A stretch of DNA of 58,875 nt from a virus, in the IMG/VR virus record IMGVR_UViG_3300044742_000342, positions 1 to 58,875 of that record. One strand, 5' to 3'. The notes beneath the pieces were generated by a model. That model saw only the letters and a list, made by a program, of their open reading frames with translations, was not told the DNA's origin and did not search any database. How positions within the stretch are numbered: the first letter of the stretch is position 1; each line of letters begins with the position of its first letter. The translations under genes and the position numbers were made by a program. Shown here in pieces: positions 44,157 through 50,561 of this stretch.

Positions 44157-44166
44157 TGATGCTCCT

Positions 44167-44607
44167 TTAGCCTGTCTTGAACGGCTGAGCCGCAGTGATG
44201 GCGGCGTTGCACATGCGGATGACGATCTCCTGGATCTGTGACGTCGGTATGAGTGGGTTGGGGTCTTGTAGGTCCACATACTCTTCTACCTCATTAAGCA
44301 GCACCCCCACGATCACGCGGATCTTCGCTCGCTTCTTCGGATCAGTGATCCTGCTGAGCACCAGGTTTTCAATTGTGACGCGGAGGTTACCGCTGCCCAG
44401 GTCGCCGCTGGCCACCATTTTGATAAGGGTGGCGGTCTCGATCACTTGCTGGGCTTTTTCAACCTGCTTGCCTTCGTCGTCCTCCAGGCCGACATAGAGC
44501 AGGACTGCGCTATTGGTGCGTCGCTCGAGGGACTGGCTGGCGCAACCTGTGCTGGCTAGAGCGAACAGAATGAGCATCAGAAAGCAGATGTGATTACGAT
44601 TCGTCAT
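44167..44607 (-). CDS. Lipoprotein, possible o-spanin
   Basis: 146 residues. MLILFALASTGCAS is a lipoprotein signal with the lipobox ending at Cys22. The mature part is helical and mixed in charge. AAAGGAGCC precedes the start. A lipoprotein beside a holin-like gene suggests an outer-membrane spanin and a Gram-negative host, but it is larger than most o-spanins. Confidence 0.55.
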   Translation of the reverse strand: MTNRNHICFLMLILFALASTGCASQSLERRTNSAVLLYVGLEDDEGKQVEKAQQVIETATLIKMVASGDLGSGNLRVTIENLVLSRITDPKKRAKIRVIVGVLLNEVEEYVDLQDPNPLIPTSQIQEIVIRMCNAAITAAQPFKTG

Positions 44608-44637
44608 GAGGCTCCTTTGTTAGTTAGTTGATAGCTG

Positions 44638-45147
44638 CTAATTCCACCCCTGGTTGGTGGCCTGTCTGACAAGCAGCTCATTTACGCGAGGCAAATTGCA
44701 AAACTCGCCGTGTCCAGCCGCCACTGTCTCGTCGATCGGATAAGTATCGACTGGGCCGTCGTAGGCCCGTATGATACCGGCGCTACAGGGAAAGATCAGG
44801 TTCATGGGGAAGGGCCGATGAATTGACTTGCAGTTAGGACGGAGTACCTTGGCGTAGATTAGGGTAATGCCACCTATGACACTCTCCTTGTCCACATAAT
44901 CCTCTACGAGACAAGACTCGATCCCTGGGTTTTGATTGTACTCCTCAATCACCTTGTCAGCGCCGAAGCTGTGACCGATCATGCACTTACACTTGAGCCC
45001 CGGCGGTATCGCCGTGTAGGGCACCTGCAGGCTCACGATACCGAAGTTCTTGAGAAACTCGGCCATCGGTTTGTGCGGAAACTCCGGCGAGTCGCCGAAC
45101 CGGTGACCGCTCACGAACACGAAGAGATTAGAGGAGGGGTCGGGCAT
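44638..45147 (-). CDS. Alpha/beta-hydrolase-like protein
   Basis: 169 residues. MIGHSFGADKVIEEY is the GxSxG nucleophile elbow, and AAGHGEFCNLPRV offers a catalytic His near the C-terminus; an Asp at YDGPVD lies between. NLFVFVSGHRFGDSPEF is a likely first strand. It could be an esterase or lipase acting on the envelope at lysis, comparable in role (not shown in homology) to LysB enzymes. No signal peptide. Confidence 0.6.
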   Translation of the reverse strand: MPDPSSNLFVFVSGHRFGDSPEFPHKPMAEFLKNFGIVSLQVPYTAIPPGLKCKCMIGHSFGADKVIEEYNQNPGIESCLVEDYVDKESVIGGITLIYAKVLRPNCKSIHRPFPMNLIFPCSAGIIRAYDGPVDTYPIDETVAAGHGEFCNLPRVNELLVRQATNQGWN

Positions 45148-45153
45148 AGGTGG

Positions 45154-45276
45154 TTAGCGATGGCGCCGCTTCTTGATCCTGCTCATGGTTCCATAGATGT
45201 ATGCAGCTCTTCGCCTGCCTTTGAGGCCTTTCTTGGCGGCGGAGCGAGAGAGCTTTCTATGTAGGGCTTTTGGCAT
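45154..45276 (-). CDS. Very small Arg/Lys-rich phage protein
   Basis: 40 residues, 19 of them Arg, Lys or His (SAAKKGLKGRRRAAYIYGTM). The pattern KGL.G.R..AYIYGT resembles a short basic protein seen in many phages, of unknown function. TGATG overlap with the preceding gene stop; AAGGACGAAGGG upstream. Confidence 0.6.
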   Translation of the reverse strand: MPKALHRKLSRSAAKKGLKGRRRAAYIYGTMSRIKKRRHR

Positions 45277-45920
45277 CAGGAGTGCCCTTCGTCCTTAGAA
45301 GAAGAGGGAGGCGATGAGAAATGGCCTTGGCACCGCAGAAGAAGGCGAGGTTCGGGCTGAGGCCTGTCTGATCGGAGGGGAGGCTTGGGCCATTCGGTAC
45401 GCCCCCATAGGACAAGTTTGCGGAAGGACTTGGTGTCAATAACGGCGTCGAAGGACTCGTTCTGGATGATATGGTATAGAGTACGGCCTGGACTGGGGAT
45501 TTCAGGCAGTCCGTCCTCTAGGATCCGAGGTTCGGTGGGATCACGCAAGGTAGAAGACAGGAGGCGGCGATCGCGGCGGAAATCAAGGATCACGTCCTCG
45601 GGAAGGCGGCTGTCCCAGCGGTGCCCCGTCATGATCATGGAAAGAATGGGCTGAGAGCCGGCTTTGAGATGGAAGGAGAGATGGAGAAGAGCCAGAGCTC
45701 GGCGTAGATCGGGATTCTTCGTAGGCTCCTTCTCGAAGGAGGCTAGCTCATGCCAGCTATGGCCCGAGGGATGGTCCTGGAGGCTGATGGACTCCTTGAT
45801 TATGATTGTAATGTTGGGCAGGGGCAAATTGGAGGAGGCGCGCACCCTTGGTGAGTCTTGAGGATCAGGATGAGGATCAGGACGAGAAAGCGGAGAGGTT
45901 AGTTCATGGGGGTTGGACAT
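45276..45920 (-). CDS. Protein of unknown function (late operon)
   Basis: 214 residues, Pro/Ser/Arg-rich ends and a folded-looking middle (LRRALALLHLSFHLKAGSQP; YHIIQNESFDAVIDTKSFRK). No motif recognised. Overlaps the preceding gene by 22 bp and the small basic gene by 1 bp. Codon choice leans to C/T-rich codons unlike the structural genes. Confidence 0.5.
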   Translation of the reverse strand: MSNPHELTSPLSRPDPHPDPQDSPRVRASSNLPLPNITIIIKESISLQDHPSGHSWHELASFEKEPTKNPDLRRALALLHLSFHLKAGSQPILSMIMTGHRWDSRLPEDVILDFRRDRRLLSSTLRDPTEPRILEDGLPEIPSPGRTLYHIIQNESFDAVIDTKSFRKLVLWGRTEWPKPPLRSDRPQPEPRLLLRCQGHFSSPPSSSKDEGHS

Positions 45921-46486
45921 AGCGTGATCTGATCGGGTTGAACAGGCATCTCGAGTATACGCCCGAGGAGGGGAAACTCGAGTACCAGATTGCCGGGGCC
46001 ATCATTATTGCTTAGATGACGGCGAAGCGAGCCGGCTATCTCTGGGAGAGATGTCAAATTGGCTTGCCGCCCGTCGTAATTAAATGGCGGAGGCGGAGGC
46101 GGCTGACCGGGCTGACCGGGCTGACCGGGCTGATTGGGTTGTCCTTCGCTTGACGGGGATCGGGTAGATTGATCACAGGCTTCCCAAATTGCGATAAGTT
46201 CGCCGCGGAGCTGAGATTGGAGTTCTGTTAGCAGGAAGCCATTGAGCAGGCGGCGATGGATCGGATTACTTTTGATGATGTCGAATGTAGGCTGAAAGGC
46301 CTCCCGGATACTAATCGGTGAGGATTCAATGTCTTGAAGCGGGGTTGGAGGAGCGACGAACATGAGGCCGGGGAAATAGGTGCGTGAGCGTAGATTTCGA
46401 GACAGGGATCGAAATGTGATGATAGGGAGAAAGTAGGGAATCTCGAGAGGGAGGGCTTTGAGATAGAGGGCCAGCTGCCGCTCCAT
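45899..46486 (-). CDS. First gene of the late operon, unknown function
   Basis: 195 residues. The first ATG after the leftward promoter lies at 46486, 128 bases from the predicted start of transcription, without clear Shine-Dalgarno; the frame remains open upstream to 46675 but offers no ATG/GTG/TTG. Contains four GQP units before a Pro run (GQPGQPPPPPPF), then a helical/beta part. No family recognised. Confidence 0.5.
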   Translation of the reverse strand: MERQLALYLKALPLEIPYFLPIITFRSLSRNLRSRTYFPGLMFVAPPTPLQDIESSPISIREAFQPTFDIIKSNPIHRRLLNGFLLTELQSQLRGELIAIWEACDQSTRSPSSEGQPNQPGQPGQPGQPPPPPPFNYDGRQANLTSLPEIAGSLRRHLSNNDGPGNLVLEFPLLGRILEMPVQPDQITLCPTPMN

Positions 46487-46620
46487 TGATGCTGTGGTCC
46501 GGGCTACAGCCCAAAGGGGTGATGTCGCAGGATGGGAGCCTATCTCTGTAGGCGCGGCTTGAGCTAACGGGTCCGGGGGGAGGGGGTTGATGCTGGATGT
46601 AACTTGCGTCGCGATGGCGA

Positions 46621-46649
46621 AGTATAGAGGGGGAGAGGTGGGGAGGCAA
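46621..46649 (-). promoter_or_regulatory. Leftward promoter of the late operon (TTGCCT-17-TATACT)
   Basis: On the minus strand TTGCCT (46649-46644) and TATACT (46626-46621) are 17 bp apart. The -35 is preceded by CAAAACTC as at other promoters in this window. Transcription should start near 46614 and run through about 30 kb of virion genes. Confidence 0.7.
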
Positions 46650-46801
46650 GAGTTTTGCTGAAAATATTTGCGTTCCTAATTATTGGTTCTTGTGTGGGGG
46701 ACGTTTGGATTGTTTTGTCGTACTCTGAACGCATTGCGGCAGGCCACCCGGAAAAAAAGTGAGACCGCCGTAAACCCCGGCCCCGCCGGGGGTTATAGCG
46801 C

Positions 46802-46826
46802 AAAAAAAAAAAAAAAAAACTTTTTT
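46802..46826 (+). repeat. A18 tract followed by C and T6
   Basis: Eighteen A in a row, then CTTTTTT, just upstream of the rightward promoter. It may act as an UP element or bend, and can fold as A/T hairpin. Exact length may be affected by sequencing. Confidence 0.6.
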
Positions 46827-46831
46827 AGGTC

Positions 46832-46860
46832 TTGCCACCGGGGGTCTTTTCGGCGAAAAT
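46832..46860 (+). promoter_or_regulatory. Rightward promoter of the accessory operon (TTGCCA-17-GAAAAT)
   Basis: TTGCCA at 46832-46837, 17 bp, GAAAAT at 46855-46860, preceded by GGTC and the A/T tract. Divergent to the late promoter about 180 bp away. Start of transcription near 46867 places the G-rich repeat in the 5' leader. Confidence 0.55.
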
Positions 46861-46861
46861 A

Positions 46862-46980
46862 CCCGGGCGGGGGCGGGGGCGGGGGCGGGGGCGGGGGCGG
46901 GGGGCGGCGGGGGCGGGGCGGGGGCGGGGGGCGGAGAGAAAAAATTTCGGGGCGGGGCGGGGCGGAAAAAGTTTTTCCCC
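46862..46980 (+). repeat. G-rich tandem repeat (GGGGGC units), G-quadruplex-prone
   Basis: About 80 bp of GGGGGC units with GGCGG variants, then GGGGC units around 46950. At least ten runs of four or more G lie on the + strand, inside the predicted leader RNA. The open frames seen through this stretch are compositional artefacts. Nothing else in the window is comparable. Confidence 0.75.
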
Positions 46981-47028
46981 CCAAACCCCCCATACCCAAG
47001 AGGGCCGGAAGGCCCGGGAGCTAGAGTT

Positions 47029-47214
47029 ATGGCAGACGACAAGGCTACCGTGTTGGCAAACGCAGCGACCGCCCAGGCGGAGGCGCAAGCCAAGGTCAAC
47101 GAGACCGTGAAAGAGGTCACGTCCGTCCAGAAGAGGCTGGAGAAACGGCAAGGCGCCCTCGCCTTAGCCCAGGCCGCGTACAAGGCCGCCTACGCCGAGG
47201 CGACCAAAAAGTAG
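47029..47214 (+). CDS. Small Ala-rich coiled-coil protein
   Basis: 61 residues, almost one helix (QAEAQAKVNETVKEVTSVQK), no aromatic core except Tyr near the end. GGGAGCTAG is the ribosome site. First gene after the rightward promoter and G-rich leader. Could oligomerise; function unknown. Confidence 0.65.
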   Translation: MADDKATVLANAATAQAEAQAKVNETVKEVTSVQKRLEKRQGALALAQAAYKAAYAEATKK

Positions 47215-47233
47215 GACCAGGCCGGTCCCCGAA

Positions 47234-47259
47234 CCCCCCCTCCCGCAAGGGCGGGGGGG
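47234..47259 (+). promoter_or_regulatory. GC hairpin between small genes
   Basis: C7-T-CCC, loop GCAA, GGG-C-G7: a very stable hairpin 20 bp after the previous stop, without a T-run. It precedes AAGGAGCCTAG and the next start. It may stabilise the message or act as a weak terminator. Confidence 0.5.
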
Positions 47260-47298
47260 CTGGGGTCTGGCCCTCAGAGCCAGCCAAGGAGCCTAGCT

Positions 47299-47439
47299 AT
47301 GTTGAAGATCACAGTTATCGCCGACGTTCAAACGGCGACTCAGATCGACGATCTGAACCTCGCCATCCAGGAAGCTGTCCGCAAGTACGAGGGGTACAAC
47401 CCCAGTGTCCAGATCAGTGTTGAGTCCGAGGAAGATTGA
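47299..47439 (+). CDS. 46-residue protein
   Basis: ATG 47299 after AAGGAGCCTAGCT, ending TGA 47437-47439. Starts with a strand (MLKITVIADV), then a helix (LNLAIQEAVRKYEGY) and a second strand. Layout is similar to that of the next gene, and both are followed by related hairpin leaders, so they may be duplicated cassettes. Confidence 0.6.
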   Translation: MLKITVIADVQTATQIDDLNLAIQEAVRKYEGYNPSVQISVESEED

Positions 47440-47510
47440 CCCTCCGCCAACCTCCCTGTCCTCGCGGGGAGGCTGCGGTCGGCCAATTTCTGGTCGCCAA
47501 AGGAGTTAGC
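47437..47510 (+). promoter_or_regulatory. Hairpin leader repeat, copy 1
   Basis: TGACCCTCCGCCAACC, then CCTCCC...GGGGAGG stem, GGCTGCGGTCGGCCA and CGCCAAAGGAGTTAGC before ATG 47511. It closely resembles the leader at 47691-47765. The long outer pairing CCGCCAACC with GGTCGG and inner stem form one structure ending at the ribosome site. Confidence 0.55.
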
Positions 47511-47693
47511 ATGAGAGAGATCACCATCTACATCAGCCTCACAGTGAACGACGATGAGGTGACGGAGATCCGCAAGTCACTCGAACCGCTCAAACTGGAC
47601 GAGTACTTCCGGAGTCAGGGTGCTCGGTCAGTGGATGTGTGCAACACCTGCATCCAAACTAATGCCGAAGTACTTCCGCCACCCCATGCCTGA
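47511..47693 (+). CDS. 60-residue protein with C-terminal CxxC
   Basis: ATG 47511 with AAAGGAG six bases upstream. Strand-helix layout (REITIYISLTVNDDEVTEIR), then VCNTCIQT with one CxxC. Possibly related to the 46-residue protein before it. Unknown function. Confidence 0.6.
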   Translation: MREITIYISLTVNDDEVTEIRKSLEPLKLDEYFRSQGARSVDVCNTCIQTNAEVLPPPHA

Positions 47694-47765
47694 CCCACCG
47701 CCAACCGCCCTTCCTCGGAGGGGCGGCTGCGGTTGGCCATGTCGGCCACCAAAGGAGCTAGAGCT
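47691..47765 (+). promoter_or_regulatory. Hairpin leader repeat, copy 2
   Basis: TGACCCACCGCCAACC, CCGCCC...GGGGCGG stem, GGCTGCGGTTGGCCA and CCACCAAAGGAGCTAG before ATG 47766. CCGCCAACCGCCC pairs with GGGCGGC..GGTTGG, with compensating differences relative to copy 1 (TCCC/GGGA against GCCC/GGGC), which argues for conserved structure. Confidence 0.55.
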
Positions 47766-48038
47766 ATGGAACGTCAAGATATCCAAGTTGGCGAGGAATA
47801 CCTCGTCCGCGAACCCGAGGTAGGCCTCCGGCGCATCCGTGTCGTGGCGGACCGGGGATTCGGCGGGGAGGTCAAAGTGCACCACAACGGATGGACGGCT
47901 GACGTCACCGGCCCGACCCCGGGACGGACGATGCACATCCGCGCCGCCTGCCACTTTATTCGTTCGATCCCGAACGAATCTGCTCTGCCGACGGACTCTC
48001 TGGAGGAGATGTGCACCACCGACCTGGAGGGCACATGA
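47766..48038 (+). CDS. 90-residue beta-rich protein
   Basis: AAAGGAGCTAGAGCT precedes ATG. MERQDIQVGEEYLVRE and VKVHHNGWTADVTG suggest a small beta-barrel (SH3/Tudor-like), which could bind nucleic acid. Overlaps the next gene by 4 bp. Unknown family. Confidence 0.6.
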   Translation: MERQDIQVGEEYLVREPEVGLRRIRVVADRGFGGEVKVHHNGWTADVTGPTPGRTMHIRAACHFIRSIPNESALPTDSLEEMCTTDLEGT

Positions 48039-48268
48039 TCTGGTACTGGACAACCACAACGCCGATTTGCCTAGTCTGTAGATCGGACAGGATTAGGGGT
48101 CTCGGATTCCTGATCCACCTGGACGACGGGTGCGCATCCCTCTACTACGACGACGGGAAAGGAAACGGAGACGGTATCAGCACCGGACCGTCCGTCACCG
48201 AAGCCATGAAAAAGGCCGAAGAAGTTGAAGCCGAGCTATACGCCAAACCATACATTGAGCGATACTAG
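48035..48268 (+). CDS. 77-residue protein with CxxC
   Basis: ATG 48035 overlaps the previous stop. Starts IWYWTTTTPICLVC, then beta (GLGFLIHLDDGCASLYY) and a C-terminal helix (VTEAMKKAEEVEAELYAK). Unknown. Confidence 0.55.
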   Translation: MIWYWTTTTPICLVCRSDRIRGLGFLIHLDDGCASLYYDDGKGNGDGISTGPSVTEAMKKAEEVEAELYAKPYIERY

Positions 48269-48281
48269 CTCCTTCCGGGAC

Positions 48282-48303
48282 CCTGCCGCTTAACGGCGGC
48301 AGG
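48282..48303 (+). terminator. Weak terminator-like hairpin
   Basis: CCTGCCG (48282-48288) pairs with CGGCAGG (48297-48303) around CTTAACGG; followed by CGTCCTTTATG, only a short T-run. It ends the first accessory operon; the next promoter begins at 48370. Confidence 0.45.
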
Positions 48304-48369
48304 CGTCCTTTATGTCCAAGCCGGATCTTTCAAAGTTTTTGAAAACGGGTTTGGCCCGCGTTTTGCCTC

Positions 48370-48398
48370 TTGCTTTTTGCGGGGCGGCGCGGGAAAAT
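48370..48398 (+). promoter_or_regulatory. Promoter (TTGCTT-17-GAAAAT)
   Basis: TTGCTT at 48370-48375, 17 bp, GAAAAT at 48393-48398, preceded by CGTTTTGCCTC. Start near 48405. A GCGGGG...CCCCGC pair then encloses the leader up to AAAAAGGAGCTAGG. Confidence 0.6.
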
Positions 48399-48445
48399 AT
48401 CGGAACCGCAAGCGGGGCGGAACCCCCGCAAAAAGGAGCTAGGTT

Positions 48446-48925
48446 ATGACTCAGGTAGTTTTCAGGACCAAGGAGGAGGCCCATGCGTTCATGACGCCAC
48501 TCTTCAATGAGTGGAACGATCTGGACTGCTCGGACCCTAAGCCTTCGGACAACGAACACTATCCCTGGATGCTCGTGATTCCCGCGTCCAAGCACCAAGC
48601 CCAAATTATCCACGCGATGACGCAGGCCTTCCGCTGGGGTATAGAGCTCGGGACGGGGCGATTTAGTTGGTCTGAGATCCAGCAACGATGCACTTGCAAA
48701 GGAGGGGACGGCAACCCTGTCTTCCCGCTCGGCAGTCGGGTTCGCCGATCTGCCTACGATCGGGAAGGCCACCGTCCTCCGCCTCCCGAAATCGGGGCGG
48801 AAGGAAAGGTCGTCGGCTACAACGGCAACGCCGTCATCATCCAGTTCGACGGAGTAGCCTACCCCAGAGAACCCGGCCAGGCCTTGGGGGACTACTTGTT
48901 TGGAGAGGACATCCAGCTGATCTAA
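48446..48925 (+). CDS. Protein of unknown function
   Basis: 159 residues. An alpha/beta N-terminal half (FRTKEEAHAFMTPLFNEWND) and a small beta C-terminal domain (EIGAEGKVVGYNGNAVIIQF) that reads like a KOW/SH3 barrel. CTCKGG between them holds two Cys. First gene after its own promoter. No known family. Confidence 0.6.
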   Translation: MTQVVFRTKEEAHAFMTPLFNEWNDLDCSDPKPSDNEHYPWMLVIPASKHQAQIIHAMTQAFRWGIELGTGRFSWSEIQQRCTCKGGDGNPVFPLGSRVRRSAYDREGHRPPPPEIGAEGKVVGYNGNAVIIQFDGVAYPREPGQALGDYLFGEDIQLI

Positions 48926-48947
48926 CCCACAAGGCCCTCAGATGAGT

Positions 48948-49022
48948 TATAAGCGTTTCCGCCGCCCTAGCCCCCGATCGCCGGGGGCGGCGGCTAGAAA
49001 CCTCTATAACCATTTCTATCCC
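48948..49022 (+). promoter_or_regulatory. Bipartite TATAAGCGTTT / CCTCTATAAC element, copy B
   Basis: TATAAGCGTTT at 48948 and CCTCTATAAC at 49001, 53 bp apart, with a strong hairpin between (CCGCC...CCCCCGATCGCCGGGGG...GGCGG). CATTTC follows. Upstream of the AAA+ ATPase gene. Same element as at 16116 and, half of it, at 52326 and 50259. Confidence 0.55.
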
Positions 49023-49079
49023 TGCTACCGGGCCATCTGCGCAAGGGGGGGCGGCGCAGGGGCGAAAGGAGGCTCTCGC

Positions 49080-49799
49080 ATGAGCCAATTCGACATGAAC
49101 AACGTTTTCCAGGCCGTGGCGGATAAGTTCAAGACGTACAAGCAGTTGCTACATGGGACTGCCCAAGGCCGCATCCGCCATTTGTTTGTACATGGCTCAC
49201 CAGGCCTTGGGAAGAGTTTTGAAGCAGAGCAGATCCTGGGGGCGTACTCTCTGGGGAAGAAGATCAGATATCACCGCTCTGCCGGGTACACAACGCCCCT
49301 CAGCCTTTATAATTCGCTATACGAATGGAGAAGGCGAGGAGACGTGCTGCTGTACGACGACTGTGACACGGCATTCCAGTACCCGCAATGCATGAATATC
49401 CTGAAGGCAGCAACGGACACGAAAGAGCGTCGTGTCCTGTCCTGGGGTACGACCTCCAAAGCGGTTCGATGCCGGGAATTCCTGTACGAGGGACAATTGG
49501 TGGTTATCACAAATGTGGATTTCGAGAAGGATCGGTTCTCTGCTCTTACGGATCGAGTTACGAGTTATAACCTGACCCTCAGCCCTGAGGAGGTAGTAGC
49601 TCGAGTCATCGATGTAATCCACAGAGAACCTAAGTACCCTGCGTACCACGACGAGGTTATTGATTGGCTGATTGACAATCATATGGTGCTTGGAACTAAG
49701 TTAACCATCCGGACGGCTGTCAAAGCCCTGGAGCTTGCGGCATATAACCTGGATACATGGAAGGAACTAGCGGCGGCAACGATTCTAGGCGGTCTCTAA
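49080..49799 (+). CDS. AAA+ ATPase, probable replication or helicase-loading factor
   Basis: 239 residues from ATG 49080 with AAAGGAGG. LFVHGSPGLGKSFEAEQ is the Walker A (near 40), DVLLYDDCDTAF the Walker B, VVITNVDFEKD sensor 1 with Asn, and FSALTDRV a probable arginine finger. A helical lid domain follows. It directly precedes the iteron region, and a loader for the primase-helicase or an origin-binding ATPase is the natural guess. Other AAA+ roles remain possible. Confidence 0.75.
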   Translation: MSQFDMNNVFQAVADKFKTYKQLLHGTAQGRIRHLFVHGSPGLGKSFEAEQILGAYSLGKKIRYHRSAGYTTPLSLYNSLYEWRRRGDVLLYDDCDTAFQYPQCMNILKAATDTKERRVLSWGTTSKAVRCREFLYEGQLVVITNVDFEKDRFSALTDRVTSYNLTLSPEEVVARVIDVIHREPKYPAYHDEVIDWLIDNHMVLGTKLTIRTAVKALELAAYNLDTWKELAAATILGGL

Positions 49800-49803
49800 T
49801 AAT

Positions 49804-49824
49804 TGCACGCGGAAAAAACGTGCA
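49804..49824 (+). promoter_or_regulatory. Inverted repeat after the AAA+ gene
   Basis: TGCACG (49804-49809), CGGAAAAAA, CGTGCA (49819-49824): perfect six-bp stem just after the stop. No T-run, so a site or RNA end structure rather than a clear terminator. Confidence 0.4.
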
Positions 49825-49951
49825 GGCGCATCCACAGCCCTATCCCACCCCTCAGCCGTCAATCCAACTATCAGTCGTTTTTCAAACGTTCTAAGTTGTA
49901 AGGTTCAAGGGGGGCCTTACACCCTAAGGGTATATACCCCCCCCCCTTACT

Positions 49952-50448
49952 GGGGGTAATAACGAAAAGAAAGAACAACTTATCTTTACATTAGCCAGTG
50001 AAGGCCTTTTCAGCTTTCAGGCCGCACTCTGTCACAGGTGCTGCCCCCCCCCTAAAAATACAACACAACTCTCACATATAACCCTCAAATCGCGGAAAAC
50101 CAAAATCAAAAACAACGCATCACCTGAGGAGGGGTAAGGGGGTAATTTCAACAGAATAGTACAACCCTCGTGCAACCATACGCCACATATCCCAACCACA
50201 CATCCAATCAAACCACTTCAATTCACCTGAGTTGTCACATTACGATTTTAGCCACTGGCTTTATAAGCATTTCTCACCAAGTTGTAAGGTTCCAACAGCC
50301 CTAGCCCCCCGCACCGCTAAATAAAGCGCCAATATAACGCCAATACAAGGCCTGCAAAATTCTACAGGGGGTAATTATGCCGGAATATAACAACTCGACC
50401 CCCTTAAACGCGCCTCCTAGGTTGTTCTATTCTGCCGTTATTACCCCC
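49952..50448 (+). other. Putative replication origin with iterons
   Basis: Four copies of a 25-bp unit near GGGGGTAATNNNNNCAGAATAGNAC: direct at 49952, 50138 and 50367, inverted at 50424-50448. All are in a 760-bp gene-free, AT-rich stretch. The 14-mer AAGTTGTAAGGTTC also occurs twice (49893, 50279). The region holds A-rich blocks suited to unwinding and homopolymeric C tracts. It lies between an AAA+ ATPase gene and a promoter. Origin function is inferred. Confidence 0.55.
50259..50278 (+). repeat. CTNTATAANCATTTC element, copy D
   Basis: CTTTATAAGCATTTCTCACC agrees at 16 of 20 positions with CTCTATAACCATTTCTATCC of copy B (49002). It lies within the origin region, next to the second AAGTTGTAAGGTTC. 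Confidence 0.45.
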
Positions 50449-50526
50449 TCCCCCCTCCCCCCCTGATGCGTAATATTTCGCCCCCCGCGCCGCACCAAAA
50501 ATATTACAAAAACGTGCAAAAAACTT

Positions 50527-50555
50527 TTGCAATTCAACAATTCACACATTATACT
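50527..50555 (+). promoter_or_regulatory. Strong promoter (TTGCAA-17-TATACT), leaderless start
   Basis: TTGCAA 50527-50532, 17 bp, TATACT 50550-50555, with an A-rich upstream block. The expected start of transcription, about seven bases after the -10, falls on the ATG at 50562, and there is no Shine-Dalgarno. Confidence 0.75.
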
Positions 50556-50561
50556 CTCACA

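Noticed and set aside
46326-47183. Several Pro- or Gly-rich open frames over the G-rich repeat and beside the late promoter
   Set aside because: They are products of homopolymeric composition, lack ribosome sites, and cross the promoters of both directions.
16170-49010. CCTCTATAAC as T7-like RNA polymerase promoter
   Set aside because: There is a faint likeness to CACTATAGG, but no single-subunit RNA polymerase gene is visible, so I only call it an element.
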